DNA of 64,000 nucleotides, taken from assembly GCA_032358255.1 (NCBI GenBank), contig JAULBX010025829.1:372001-436000 (forward strand), written 5' to 3'. Position 1 is the stretch's first letter; every line of letters begins with the position of its first letter. The notes below the pieces were generated by a model. The model saw only the letters and a list, made by a program, of their open reading frames with translations, made no database searches and had not been told where the DNA came from. The DNA is from Heterotrichella gracilis. Its lineage: Eukaryota > Sar > Xanthophyceae > Tribonematales > Xanthonemataceae. A program made the translations under genes and the position numbers. This document shows, one piece after another, positions 44,279 to 53,984 of the stretch.

Positions 44279-44290
44279 AAATTCGTAATT
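44279..44290 (+). repeat. Third copy of AAATTCGTAATT, just before the second CFA-synthase gene
   Basis: The 12-mer at 43413-43424 recurs exactly here, six bases before the ATG at 44297. Two further ATTCGA/ATTCGT units lie at 44239 and 44251. TAAATTCG at 44278-44285 is also one base from a -7 box. Confidence 0.5.
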
Positions 44291-44296
44291 AGTATA

Positions 44297-45535
44297 ATGT
44301 CAACAGTAGCCAGCACAACAATAAAGCAAGGTTTTTATGAAAAAGTGATCTTAGATCTGCTTTCTAAAATGCAGTTGGGTACACTTAACATTACCTTGCC
44401 AAATGGTCAGTTAGTTAAGATCGGTAATGGTGGAAGTAATGTTGAAGCAAACATTGAAATTAACAGCCCCAATTTTTTTAAGCGTTGTGTATTGTACGGC
44501 GACATTGGTTTTGGCGAATCTTATACAGACGGAGAATGGGATACAGATAATATTACCAACGTTATTAAATGGTTTTTATTAAATGTGGATAACGCTCCTA
44601 CAGCATCAGGAAGCACAACAAAAAGTCTGGCGTTAAATGTTTTTAAAATTGCCAATAAACTCTATCATTTAAAAAGAAGCAATAGTGTTAGTGGTTCACG
44701 AAAGAACATATCTGCACATTACGACCTCAACAACGAGTTTTTTGCACTTTTTTTAGACGAGACCATGACCTACTCTTCTGCCTACTTTAAACAAGAAGGC
44801 TTGACCCTAAAAGAAGCGCAGTTGGCTAAATACGACCGTTTATGCAAGCAATTAAATTTAAAAGCGAGCGATCATTTGCTAGAAATTGGCAGCGGCTGGG
44901 GTGGCAACGCTATTTACATTGCACAAAACTATAAATGTAAAGTTACTACGGTTACAATTTCTGAAGAACAATATAAATTAGCAAAAGAGCGCGTTGAAAA
45001 AGAGAACCTAACGGATAAAATTACAGTTGTTTTAAAAGATTACCGTTTGATTGAAGGTAAATTTGATAAGATCGTTTCTATTGAAATGCTGGAAGCTGTA
45101 GGTGCAGAATTTTACAATACTTATTTTAAAAAATGCAGCGATCTTTTGAAAAAGGATGGCATTTTTGCGCTGCAAGTGATTACCTGCCCTGATTCACGCT
45201 TTGAGAGCTTAAAGAATGGTGTAGACTGGATTCAGAAACATATTTTCCCTGGCTCTTTATTGCCATCGGTTGCTGCAATAAACAAATCTATTAACGAGAC
45301 TTGCGATCTTACATTGGTTGATCTAAAAGATATTGGTCTAGACTATGCGCACACGTTAAAGATCTGGCACCAGGAGTTCAATAAAAATATTGATAAAGTT
45401 AAAGCATTAGACTTTGATGATTATTTTATCCGCAAATGGAATTATTATTTATGCTATTGCGAAGCGGCTTTTGCCATGCGTAATATTAATGTAATGCAAT
45501 TGGTTTATACAAGACCGAATAATACCGGCAGATAG
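44297..45535 (+). CDS. cfa: Cyclopropane-fatty-acyl-phospholipid synthase (copy 2)
   Basis: A 412-residue CFA synthase-type enzyme with the full two-domain layout. The N-terminal domain (about 1-115) has the lipid-binding fold (RCVLYGDIGFGESYTDGEWD near 69-88). AHYDLNNEFFALFLDETMTY near 139-158 and SSAYF form the substrate region, LLEIGSGWGGNAIYIA near 194-209 is the SAM loop, and VSIEMLEAVGAEFY near 257-270 is the conserved motif. HIFPGSLLPS near 315 is typical. It should transfer a methylene or methyl group from SAM to unsaturated phospholipid chains. It converges with the transporter gene. Confidence 0.9.
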   Translation: MSTVASTTIKQGFYEKVILDLLSKMQLGTLNITLPNGQLVKIGNGGSNVEANIEINSPNFFKRCVLYGDIGFGESYTDGEWDTDNITNVIKWFLLNVDNAPTASGSTTKSLALNVFKIANKLYHLKRSNSVSGSRKNISAHYDLNNEFFALFLDETMTYSSAYFKQEGLTLKEAQLAKYDRLCKQLNLKASDHLLEIGSGWGGNAIYIAQNYKCKVTTVTISEEQYKLAKERVEKENLTDKITVVLKDYRLIEGKFDKIVSIEMLEAVGAEFYNTYFKKCSDLLKKDGIFALQVITCPDSRFESLKNGVDWIQKHIFPGSLLPSVAAINKSINETCDLTLVDLKDIGLDYAHTLKIWHQEFNKNIDKVKALDFDDYFIRKWNYYLCYCEAAFAMRNINVMQLVYTRPNNTGR

Positions 45536-45557
45536 TACCTCTATTTAGTTTTCGCTA

Positions 45558-46901
45558 TCAGTTTTTTGCTTTCTTTTCCTTAAATCTCGTAAAAATAATT
45601 GCTGCCAAAAAGCAAAGCACAAATCCTAAAATTCCATTTAAACGAATCCCAAAATCATTTCCAACATCTTTGCCGTAAATTAAGAACATGGCAAATAAAG
45701 CAATACCAAAGGTTTGAGCGATCTTCACAAAAAAGTAACGCACTGCAAAATAAATAGCTTCTTTATTTTCGCTGGTCTCTTCAGTATCTTTTTCAATAAT
45801 TTCCGCTAGAATAGCATTAGGTAAAATATTTAACGACGCCAATGGTATTGCTGCGAAAGCAATAAGTGTATAAATTTGTAATTCAGCGCTGATCGTTGTT
45901 TTCCCTAAAAAATAAATTCCTAAAAAAATGATCGATAATAATGCTAAGGAAACCACAACAATTATTTTTTTGCCTATTTTTTTTGCAAAGTAATTAATTA
46001 CCGGGTAAAATATAAACGATACCAGCACCATCATGATCATAAGTTTGTTACCGATACTTTCGGGCAACTGCAACAACACGGTTACAAAATACATTAAACC
46101 GGAAGTGATAATTGTAACAGCAATAAAATAAGAGAAATCTGCAACAATAAATAACTGGAAATTTTTATTGGTCAATGTTTGTCGTAATGCTTTTTTCATT
46201 GGCACGGCGCTTGGTTTACTGTCGCAGTATTTTCTTTCATCTATTGCCAAAACAGTTACCAGCATAAAAATTGCGCCTAATGCGGCCATTAAAACAATGG
46301 TTAATTGCAGTGCGGAAATTCTTGAAGCAATGCCTAAAGAATTTTGCAGAACATCGGTCAGATTAAAAGCGTTAGAAGCAATGCCAATACCAAAAACATA
46401 ACCTACCGATTGCCAGGTGGCCAAGCGTACTTTATCTTCAGAACCCGGCGCCAACTCGGGAAGCAATGCATTATAAGGAATGATATAGGTCGTGGATGAA
46501 ACATAAAAACCGATCAACATAAACACTAACCAAACAATGTTTAAAGTACTTTCCTCCTGCTTTAAAGGGTAAAAAACCAAACAACAAAAAATAAGCGAAG
46601 GAATGATCGCTAATTTCATCAAAGGAATTCTTCTTCCTTTAGGGTTTTTGCTTTGATCACTGAATTGTGCAATGAATGGATCATACACCGCATCTATCAA
46701 TCGTCCGCTTGCCGTTACAATTGCTATAACATTGAAGATCCCGAAAATGGCAACCTGTGTAATTAGATTTGGTAAGCCGCTGCTTGTAGGTGGAATGTAT
46801 AAATAAACTAAAATTACACTGATAAGATTGATCATGATACTCCAACCCATCATGCCAAAAGCATAAGCAATTTGTTTACCGAGAGGAAGTTTTTGAGTCA
46901 A
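45558..46901 (-). CDS. MFS transporter of the GPH (glycoside-pentoside-hexuronide) type
   Basis: A 447-residue transporter with about 12 membrane helices. KLPLGKQIAYAFGMMGWS near the N terminus and DAVYDPFIAQFSDQSKNPKGRR (about 67-88, split here by the D-x-x-x-D-P element) are GPH-family features. A transporter of the same family sits in CFA/DUF1365 clusters of alphaproteobacteria. The start is TTG at 46901, 5 bp after the phosphatase gene, so it is in that operon and convergent with the lipid cluster. The solute may be a sugar or a lipid and cannot be fixed. Confidence 0.82.
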   Translation of the reverse strand: MTQKLPLGKQIAYAFGMMGWSIMINLISVILVYLYIPPTSSGLPNLITQVAIFGIFNVIAIVTASGRLIDAVYDPFIAQFSDQSKNPKGRRIPLMKLAIIPSLIFCCLVFYPLKQEESTLNIVWLVFMLIGFYVSSTTYIIPYNALLPELAPGSEDKVRLATWQSVGYVFGIGIASNAFNLTDVLQNSLGIASRISALQLTIVLMAALGAIFMLVTVLAIDERKYCDSKPSAVPMKKALRQTLTNKNFQLFIVADFSYFIAVTIITSGLMYFVTVLLQLPESIGNKLMIMMVLVSFIFYPVINYFAKKIGKKIIVVVSLALLSIIFLGIYFLGKTTISAELQIYTLIAFAAIPLASLNILPNAILAEIIEKDTEETSENKEAIYFAVRYFFVKIAQTFGIALFAMFLIYGKDVGNDFGIRLNGILGFVLCFLAAIIFTRFKEKKAKN

Positions 46902-46906
46902 GAGAT

Positions 46907-49240
46907 TTAAATTTTAATACCAATTACAAGCACATCATCAACCTGTGCTAAAGAACCTCGCCATTTTTCAAATGTATTGTATAAAGTAGCTTTTTGTTCG
47001 TCCATGGATTGATCCTGCATATTTATTAGCGTTTCTTTAAAACGTTTGTATAAAAATTTCTTACCACCGGATTTCGTTCTTTCTAAATGCTCGCCTCCAA
47101 ACTGATCGGCATAACCATCGGTAAATAAATAAATAACATCGCCTTTTTGAAGATCGAACAATTTATTGGTGAATGGTTTTGCAACTGTATCCATAGATGC
47201 TGTTATCGGCTGTTTATCTCCTTTAAATTCTATTAATTCCTTATTTCTTACAATATAGAGTGGATTGTTTGCACCCGCAAACTCTAAACGCATACCTTTA
47301 ATATCGATGCAACACAAGGCCATATCCATTCCATCGCGCAATGGTGTTTCGTTACTGTTTTTATTTAAACTTTTTTTAAGTTCTGAATTTACATAATCCA
47401 AAGCGCGTCCGGCTGAATTTACACTAAGATTATTTAGTGTTTGATTTAATAGCGTGTTGCCAATGATACTCATGAAGGCACCCGGAACCCCATGTCCAGT
47501 GCAGTCAACAGCGGCAACAACTAAAATATTTGTTCCTGCTTTATATTGATACCCATCTACTGAATGGAGATCCTCTTTTATATCATAATTGGTGAACCAA
47601 TAAAAATCGCCACTCACCACATCGCGTGGTTTAAAAAAGATAAACGAATTTGGTGCGTATTGTTTTAATTTTTCTTTCTCGATAAATATCGATTGCTGAA
47701 TACGTTTTGAATACTCTATACTATCCGAAATATCTTTATTCTTTTCATCTATCTGATGACGTTGCTCGTTGATCTCCTTTTCTAAACGTAAACGCTCGGT
47801 TATATCACGGGCATAAATTACTATGGCGGGGCGACCCGCGAATGGTGCAACTTTAGCAGAGCACTCTACCGGTATCAACGTTCCAGTTTTTGTAATAAAG
47901 GGAATGTCTTTATAGATTAATCCGCCCTTTTCCCATACATCAGCAACAACGCTTGAACTTTTTTCAAGGTACTCTTTCGGATGAAGATCAAATAAAGAAA
48001 GTTTTTCAAGTTCTTCTTCTGAATATTCTAACAATTTTGCAGCGCTTGGATTACTTTGATGGATCTTTCCATCCACAATATCAATTACGATCATAGCATC
48101 ATTTGCCTGATCGATAATACTTTCATAATTACTCAATTGTTTTTTTAACGAAGCAATTTCTTCTTCGAATTTCTTTGTTTCTTGGCTGGTAGATGTTTTT
48201 TTAGAAGCTGTTTCGTTGAGCAATGTTTCTTCTTCCGAAGTATCTTTGGATGTCTTATATTTCCCATCCAACTCTTCTATGATCGGAAAAATTAACGAAG
48301 GATTTAAAAACTCCCCTACTTTATCCGGACGAGAAACATAACGTACTACACCACTTTTATCAATTAAAAAAGAAGCTGGTAAAGGAATACCTTCTTCGTA
48401 CTTCTCGGCAAAATCATTGTCGTATTCTTTTAACTGAACACCATATATCATGGCCGTTCTTTGCCCTTCATCGGATAATACTTTAAAATCCAAACCTAAT
48501 TTTTCTACCATTCCCCTGTTAACACCAATAGGATCGGGACCAATCGCCATCACCAAAATATTTTTGGACTGGAATTTATCATTATTTTTTTCATAAGTAC
48601 GCAACATCATGTGGCAACCCGGACACCAATCGCCACGCACAAAAATTAAAAGTAAATGGCGTTTATCTTTAAAATCAGAAAGCTTAACGATCTCACCATT
48701 TTGATCGGGCAAAGCAAATTCGTTAGCAGGTTTACCAATTTGTACACGGTAACCACCCGAGTGTATCTTTAATTGTTTTTTATCTTTTAAAATGCCGTAG
48801 CCCAAAACTGCGGCAAATAAAATTATTAAAGAAGGAAATGCCCAGCCCTGCCAACCATAAGGAAAAATAAAATTTCCGATTAAATAACAAATAAAAGCAA
48901 GAGCAAACATTAATGGCTCGAACCAGGAGTAGCCGGTGTAAGAAAAGGTTGTAAAAAAAACGATCCGTAAAATAGAACCAAAACCGGCAATTAATAAAGC
49001 AATGGTTAAAAGAGGAAAGTGATTGAATGGAAGATCTAAAGAAGTGCCAATTAAAAATGCAGAAACAAAAACTGTAATAAATTGATACCAACTCGTATAT
49101 TTTGAAACCTCTTTAATAGAAGCAAAATACGCTACCACCGATAAGATAGAAGCCGGCAAAGTGTAACCCAAAAAAAGGCAAATAATTGAACCGAGATTCA
49201 GAACAACAGCAAGCGTGGTACTTGGGTGGATCTTTTTCAT
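46907..49240 (-). CDS. Membrane-redoxin-PAS-SpoIIE phosphatase fusion
   Basis: A 777-residue multidomain protein. Residues about 8-155 hold five to six transmembrane helices. A peroxiredoxin/thioredoxin-like domain follows (about 165-325; FVRGDWCPGCHMMLRTYEKN near 200-219 with a C-P-G-C pair). A coiled linker (350-375) leads to a PAS domain (about 375-490), a second coiled segment (490-525), and a SpoIIE/PP2C phosphatase (about 525-777) with VVSGDFYW, DCTGHGVPGAFMS and LFTDGYADQFGG, all metal ligands present. It should link redox state to a phosphatase acting on a phosphoprotein such as an anti-anti-sigma factor. No partner lies nearby. Confidence 0.88.
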   Translation of the reverse strand: MKKIHPSTTLAVVLNLGSIICLFLGYTLPASILSVVAYFASIKEVSKYTSWYQFITVFVSAFLIGTSLDLPFNHFPLLTIALLIAGFGSILRIVFFTTFSYTGYSWFEPLMFALAFICYLIGNFIFPYGWQGWAFPSLIILFAAVLGYGILKDKKQLKIHSGGYRVQIGKPANEFALPDQNGEIVKLSDFKDKRHLLLIFVRGDWCPGCHMMLRTYEKNNDKFQSKNILVMAIGPDPIGVNRGMVEKLGLDFKVLSDEGQRTAMIYGVQLKEYDNDFAEKYEEGIPLPASFLIDKSGVVRYVSRPDKVGEFLNPSLIFPIIEELDGKYKTSKDTSEEETLLNETASKKTSTSQETKKFEEEIASLKKQLSNYESIIDQANDAMIVIDIVDGKIHQSNPSAAKLLEYSEEELEKLSLFDLHPKEYLEKSSSVVADVWEKGGLIYKDIPFITKTGTLIPVECSAKVAPFAGRPAIVIYARDITERLRLEKEINEQRHQIDEKNKDISDSIEYSKRIQQSIFIEKEKLKQYAPNSFIFFKPRDVVSGDFYWFTNYDIKEDLHSVDGYQYKAGTNILVVAAVDCTGHGVPGAFMSIIGNTLLNQTLNNLSVNSAGRALDYVNSELKKSLNKNSNETPLRDGMDMALCCIDIKGMRLEFAGANNPLYIVRNKELIEFKGDKQPITASMDTVAKPFTNKLFDLQKGDVIYLFTDGYADQFGGEHLERTKSGGKKFLYKRFKETLINMQDQSMDEQKATLYNTFEKWRGSLAQVDDVLVIGIKI

Positions 49241-49249
49241 TTAATACTA

Positions 49250-49280
49250 TAAATATAGTACAACAATTACTCAAAACAAA
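49250..49280 (-). promoter_or_regulatory. Candidate promoter of the redoxin-SpoIIE operon
   Basis: On the minus strand TTTG (49280-49277), a 19-bp spacer and TATATTTA (49257-49250) fit the Bacteroidota promoter pattern with ideal spacing and one -7 mismatch. The -33 box lies in the T tract of the dnaK terminator; the ATG follows 10 bases after the -7 box. Confidence 0.45.
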
Positions 49281-49283
49281 AAA

Positions 49284-49309
49284 ATCCCTTTAGCTTTCAC
49301 TAAAGGGAT
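49284..49309 (-). terminator. Rho-independent terminator of dnaK
   Basis: ATCCCTTTAG (49284-49293) pairs perfectly with CTAAAGGGAT (49300-49309) around a 6-base loop. On the minus strand a run of seven T follows, 26 bp after the dnaK stop. Confidence 0.85.
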
Positions 49310-49335
49310 CCTTCATTCATATTAAACTTTAAAAC

Positions 49336-51258
49336 TTACTTCACTTCTTCAAAATCAACATCGGTTACATTTTCGCCCGCATTTTTACTTGGGTCGTTTT
49401 GTGCACCATTGTTATTTGGATCGGTATTATTATTTTGCTGATTTGCACCTGCGTTTTGTTGCGCTTTGTACATATCTTCGCTTGCTGCGCCCCAAACACT
49501 GTTCATGGTTGCAAGTGCGGCAGTTACTTTATCTATGTCTTTTGATGCATGAGCAGCTTTTAATTCTGTTAAAGCACTTTCAATTGGCGCTTTTTTCTCT
49601 GCAGGAATTTTATCGCCAAACTCTTTTAATTGTTTTTCTGTTTGGAAGATCATTGCATCTGCTTCGTTCAGTTTATCAACTTCTTCTTTCGCTTTTTTAT
49701 CTGAATCGGCATTTGCTTCTGCTTCGCGTTTCATTTTCTCGATCTCTTCCTGGCTTAAACCACTCTTAGCTTCGATACGAATGTTGTGCGATTTACCTGT
49801 TGCTTTATCTTTTGCACTTACATTTAAAATACCATTTGCGTCAATATCAAAGGTAACTTCAATTTGCGGCACACCACGTTGTGCTGGCGGTAAACCATCT
49901 AAGTTAAATTCACCTAACTTACGGTTATCACGCGCCATCGGACGTTCACCTTGATAAACCACGATCTGTACAGAAGGTTGATTATCAGCAGCGGTACTAA
50001 AGTCCTGCGATTTTTTTGTTGGGATCGTTGTATTCGATTCAATTAACTTAGTGAATACACCACCCATTGTTTCGATACCTAATGACAAAGGCGTAACATC
50101 TAACAACAACACATCTTTTACCTCGCCTGTTAACACACCACCTTGTATAGCAGCGCCTAAAGCAACTACCTCATCAGGATTAACACCTTTGTTTGGCGCT
50201 TTACCGAAGAATTTTTCTACAGCAGCTTGTACAGCCGGGATACGTGTTGAACCACCTACTAAAATAATTTCATCTACTTCTGAAGTTGATAAGCCTGCAT
50301 TTTTTAATGCCGATTTACAAGGCTCAATTGTACGTTGAATTAAACTGTCTGCTAATTGTTCAAATTTTGCACGTGTTAAACTTTTTACCAAGTGTTTTGG
50401 TATACCGTTAACCGGCATAATATATGGTAAGTTTACCTCTGTTGAAGTTGAACTTGATAATTCGATCTTAGCTTTTTCTGCAGCTTCTTTTAAACGTTGT
50501 AAAGCCATAGGATCCTGACGTAAGTCTAACCCTTCATCTTTTTTAAATTCATCTGCTAACCAATCAATAATTACCTGGTCAAAGTCATCACCACCTAAGT
50601 GCGTATCACCGTCAGTAGATTTTACTTCAAAAACGCCGTCACCTAATTCTAACACAGAAACGTCATGCGTTCCACCACCACAATCAAACACCACTAGTTT
50701 AATGTCTTTTCCTTTTTTATCCATACCGTAAGCTAAAGCAGCAGCGGTAGGTTCGTTAATGATACGTTTTACTTTTAAGCCTGCAATTTCGCCTGCTTCT
50801 TTAGTAGCTTGACGTTGCGCATCGTTAAAATAAGCAGGTACAGTAATTACAGCATCTGTAACTTCTGTTCCTAGAAAATCCTCAGCAGTTTTTTTCATTT
50901 TTTGTAAAATGATTGCTGAAATTTCCTGTGGAGTATATTTACGGTCGTCAATTTCCACACGTGGTGTATTATTGTCGCCTTTAACTACTTTATATGGCAT
51001 ACGGGCAGCTTCGCCTGTGATCTCGTCAAAAGTATGACCCATAAAACGTTTAATTGAATAAACTGTTTTACGCGGGTTTGTAATTGCCTGGCGTTTTGCC
51101 GGGTCGCCTACTTTACGTTCGCCACCTTCTACAAAGGCAACAACAGAGGGGGTTGTACGTTTACCTTCGTTATTTGGTATAACCACAGCTTCATTACCTT
51201 CCATAACTGAAACACAGCTATTTGTGGTTCCTAGATCTATTCCTATAATTTTTCCCAT
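49336..51258 (-). CDS. dnaK: Chaperone DnaK (Hsp70)
   Basis: A 640-residue Hsp70. The N terminus is [17 protein letters not shown]. The ATPase domain also has the phosphate loop [15 protein letters not shown] near residues 195-209 and [13 protein letters not shown] near 335-347. The substrate-binding domain opens with [20 protein letters not shown] near 388-407. The C-terminal disordered Asn/Gln-rich tail ends in the EEVK motif, close to the EEVD-like ends of bacterial DnaK. No grpE or dnaJ lies next to it. It is monocistronic with its own terminator. Confidence 0.98.
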   Translation of the reverse strand: MGKIIGIDLGTTNSCVSVMEGNEAVVIPNNEGKRTTPSVVAFVEGGERKVGDPAKRQAITNPRKTVYSIKRFMGHTFDEITGEAARMPYKVVKGDNNTPRVEIDDRKYTPQEISAIILQKMKKTAEDFLGTEVTDAVITVPAYFNDAQRQATKEAGEIAGLKVKRIINEPTAAALAYGMDKKGKDIKLVVFDCGGGTHDVSVLELGDGVFEVKSTDGDTHLGGDDFDQVIIDWLADEFKKDEGLDLRQDPMALQRLKEAAEKAKIELSSSTSTEVNLPYIMPVNGIPKHLVKSLTRAKFEQLADSLIQRTIEPCKSALKNAGLSTSEVDEIILVGGSTRIPAVQAAVEKFFGKAPNKGVNPDEVVALGAAIQGGVLTGEVKDVLLLDVTPLSLGIETMGGVFTKLIESNTTIPTKKSQDFSTAADNQPSVQIVVYQGERPMARDNRKLGEFNLDGLPPAQRGVPQIEVTFDIDANGILNVSAKDKATGKSHNIRIEAKSGLSQEEIEKMKREAEANADSDKKAKEEVDKLNEADAMIFQTEKQLKEFGDKIPAEKKAPIESALTELKAAHASKDIDKVTAALATMNSVWGAASEDMYKAQQNAGANQQNNNTDPNNNGAQNDPSKNAGENVTDVDFEEVK

Positions 51259-51417
51259 TTTATTTATTTTTGTTATTTGTTCTTTTATTTACGGGGGTTA
51301 TTTCAATAAATATGCCAAAGGAAAATGGCCCAAAATAAGCGACAACCTGTCACAAAAAGCCTTAAAAAAGACATCAAAATGGCGTGAAAAAATAAGATTA
51401 TTGCGAAAAAGGCAGGT

Positions 51418-52533
51418 TTAATTACACCAGCCTTGTGCCACAAGCCCCGAAGTATAGAAATGATACTTACAGGTGCTTGAATTAAAGGAGAATTGCGAGA
51501 TAAATACACTGGCCATCTCCTTTTCAACCGAATGCCGGGTTCTGAACGTAAAGATACCCATGGCGGCCCTATCTTCAAAATTAGAGTAGATCGGTTTATC
51601 CTGGGCTATTGTTAATGAAGGGGAAGTAAACTGAAGGTAATCTACATACTCTTGTGTAGAGGTATAAGCAATTGCCTGCATTTTATACATTTTACGCCCA
51701 TTAATATTATTGGTTAATCCCATTTTTGATAAAGAGTAGCCTAAAGATGTAAAAAGATCGATCCCTTTAAAATCGAAGGCAAAAACCTTGAAGCTTTGAA
51801 CGGTTCTAAGATCCTTGATATATTGGTTACCAAAATCATAATCCACATAACGGTAAACCTTGCTGTTATCAAATAAAGAATCGTAAAAATGGAATCTTAA
51901 TTTCATAGTATAAATAGCGCCCTCGTTAGGATAGAATTTTGGAGAGTAAAGTTGATTCTGTACGCTATAATCGGGGTAGATATCAGGATTACTTGGATTT
52001 GAACCGACCGGAACAGGGTAATAAGGTGGCGTAAAAGGAGTAAAACCACTTGGTTTAATACTATCAATAGCGTTTGCCCTTGCAGTAAACACTTTAGAGC
52101 TTTTGACATTCGTAACTTTTAAAACGTATTGGCCTGTAACATGTAATTTGTCTGAAGTAACATACACCCTTTGTGTTGTATTAAATGGGCCGGGATTAGC
52201 CTGAATAACGGAATCGTGAAAGGTAATTACCTGTTTGTTGCCCGTTGGAGTAGCCTGGCTTTGAACACCATTTACAAAACGCTCCAAAGTTACCACAAGA
52301 TCGCCTGCCTGGTAATTAATAGAATCGGCCACTTTAGCCATATCGTTAGCATTGCCTTCGCCTAAAAATATTTTATTAACCCTTACCATTTGGATGGTTT
52401 CCTGTGGATTTAATACTGCATAAATTGTTGGCACTTCTTTATAAGGCGCATTAATGTTAAGATCGTTCTTACATGAAGAAAAAAACAGAATGCTTGTGCA
52501 AGCTAAAAGATATGAGAAATTCAAAAATTTCAT
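51418..52533 (-). CDS. Hypothetical lipoprotein (possibly DUF4249-like)
   Basis: A 371-residue lipoprotein: MKFLNFSYLLACTSILFFSSC is the signal with the lipidated Cys near residue 21. YKEVPTIYAVLNPQETIQMVRVN near 31-53 (written here only to show the region) and a beta-rich body follow. The opening resembles DUF4249-type proteins that accompany TonB receptors, but I cannot verify that. It forms a unit with the deacetylase and the DUF4270 gene upstream and shares their envelope location. Confidence 0.65.
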   Translation of the reverse strand: MKFLNFSYLLACTSILFFSSCKNDLNINAPYKEVPTIYAVLNPQETIQMVRVNKIFLGEGNANDMAKVADSINYQAGDLVVTLERFVNGVQSQATPTGNKQVITFHDSVIQANPGPFNTTQRVYVTSDKLHVTGQYVLKVTNVKSSKVFTARANAIDSIKPSGFTPFTPPYYPVPVGSNPSNPDIYPDYSVQNQLYSPKFYPNEGAIYTMKLRFHFYDSLFDNSKVYRYVDYDFGNQYIKDLRTVQSFKVFAFDFKGIDLFTSLGYSLSKMGLTNNINGRKMYKMQAIAYTSTQEYVDYLQFTSPSLTIAQDKPIYSNFEDRAAMGIFTFRTRHSVEKEMASVFISQFSFNSSTCKYHFYTSGLVAQGWCN

Positions 52534-52563
52534 GGTTTAAAGGTACACTATTTTTTCTTTACA

Positions 52564-53928
52564 CTAAAGCTCATTTACAGTTTGGTGAAAGTTTTTATAG
52601 ATACGGTCGTAACCGGGGTATAAATGGTTAGAAAAGGTGCGTTCGTGAAAAACAGATATAAATAAACCATCCACTTTTTTAACTTCTTTAGCCAAAGAAA
52701 GTAGTGAATTTAACATGTGGTCGGGACTTATTTTATCGTACACAAAATAGGCTCCATCCATAGCGCAAAAAGGCACAAACAAAAGTTCCCTTTGTTGTTC
52801 CGCTGCAAGATCATAATAATAAAAGGGATATGATGTGCCCGCTCTAAAACCTGGTGATGAAGCGTAACCCATTGTAAAGTCAGCATTAAAGCCATTGTCT
52901 ATTAATAATTTTGGGGTTGTAGGAATATTAAACCTTAAATAATGTTGGCGCGATAAATTTATGTTTTCCTTTGTTTTTTGGTTTAGCAAATTCCGCTCCT
53001 GAATTAAAAGATCCTTATCTATAGAAGAATTATAAGAAGGATGTAATCCAATAATTGCAGAAAGGTCTTTTATACGTTTAAACACATCAACAAATGCATG
53101 CGAATTTGGATCAACGGTCCTATCGTGTTTTGTGCCGCTTTTGAATAGAAAAAAATAAATTAGCGGGATCTTCTTTTCCAAACAAAAATCCGAAACCGAA
53201 GAATAAATATCAAAAGGATCTTCTTCCTTTTTTGAGAGTACATTTTTTCGATGTTTTAAATTAACAAAGTCGAATTTTAAAAGATCTTTGCAAATGGCGC
53301 CCACAGTTCTTAAAAAGCCTTTTTCTTTATAAGCATATAAATTATCAACATCTATTGTGCTTATTACTTTGAATTTATTTTTTGGGAAATTTATTTCTTT
53401 AAAAAATTTCTCTAATTCATTTTTAAATTCCTTTATCCAAAGATCAACAACAGGTTTTAAGTGCATTTTATTTTTAAATAAAATACTTTCCTTTGCCTCA
53501 AAACGCCCATGCGCATCAGACTCAAAAGCCTGCCACTCCTCATAGCGGGAGATAAAATAAAATACGGATGAAAAAATATCGTAACTAAAATTTGAAGATC
53601 CTACGCTTTCAAAAAAATAAATGAGATCGTTCTTTAATATTGCGTTGGGTTTATTTTCAGAAACAGCAGTCTCAAATAAAAGTGCATGTGGACTGATCTG
53701 AAAAGCATTTTCAATGAATGTTAAAGAATAATTGATCTTAAATAATTTTGATGCTTCAAATTCAGAAAGAGAATGAGTGATGTTTACATTTACTTTTAAA
53801 ACATGCTCAAAAATAAATTTTGCAACATAATTTAACCGAGCGCTTTGTTTTTCTGAATAAATGATAAAACCCGGAGATCCCGGAACTACCTCAAGGTTAA
53901 GTAATTTATGTAACCCTGCTCTATCCAC
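52564..53928 (-). CDS. Polysaccharide deacetylase-family protein (NodB-like fold)
   Basis: A 454-residue protein. The N-terminal half (about 1-190) is a domain common in Bacteroidota deacetylases, containing YFISRYEEW near 107-115. The catalytic half starts at KVISTIDVDNLYAYKEKG near 198-215 with the metal-binding Asp pair. LHPSYNSS near 306-313 supplies the His, HYLRFNIPTTPKLL near 337-350 the next motif, and SVFHERTFSN near 431-440 the last histidine. It has no signal peptide. It would remove acetyl groups from a glycan or its precursor. It follows DUF4270 by 56 bp. Confidence 0.8.
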   Translation of the reverse strand: MDRAGLHKLLNLEVVPGSPGFIIYSEKQSARLNYVAKFIFEHVLKVNVNITHSLSEFEASKLFKINYSLTFIENAFQISPHALLFETAVSENKPNAILKNDLIYFFESVGSSNFSYDIFSSVFYFISRYEEWQAFESDAHGRFEAKESILFKNKMHLKPVVDLWIKEFKNELEKFFKEINFPKNKFKVISTIDVDNLYAYKEKGFLRTVGAICKDLLKFDFVNLKHRKNVLSKKEEDPFDIYSSVSDFCLEKKIPLIYFFLFKSGTKHDRTVDPNSHAFVDVFKRIKDLSAIIGLHPSYNSSIDKDLLIQERNLLNQKTKENINLSRQHYLRFNIPTTPKLLIDNGFNADFTMGYASSPGFRAGTSYPFYYYDLAAEQQRELLFVPFCAMDGAYFVYDKISPDHMLNSLLSLAKEVKKVDGLFISVFHERTFSNHLYPGYDRIYKNFHQTVNEL

Positions 53929-53984
53929 TAGATCGTATTAAATTTATTAATTAAAGATCGCATCGGATTAATAACGATGGGATC

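Noticed and set aside
45536-45557. GATAG...CTATC inverted repeat between the convergent CFA and transporter genes as a terminator
   Set aside because: Stem of five pairs with a loop over 15 bases; too weak to call.
51259-51417. Overlapping ORFs in the gap before dnaK (plus and minus frames)
   Set aside because: They run into dnaK or the lipoprotein gene, match no family and have low-complexity basic composition; treated as shadows.
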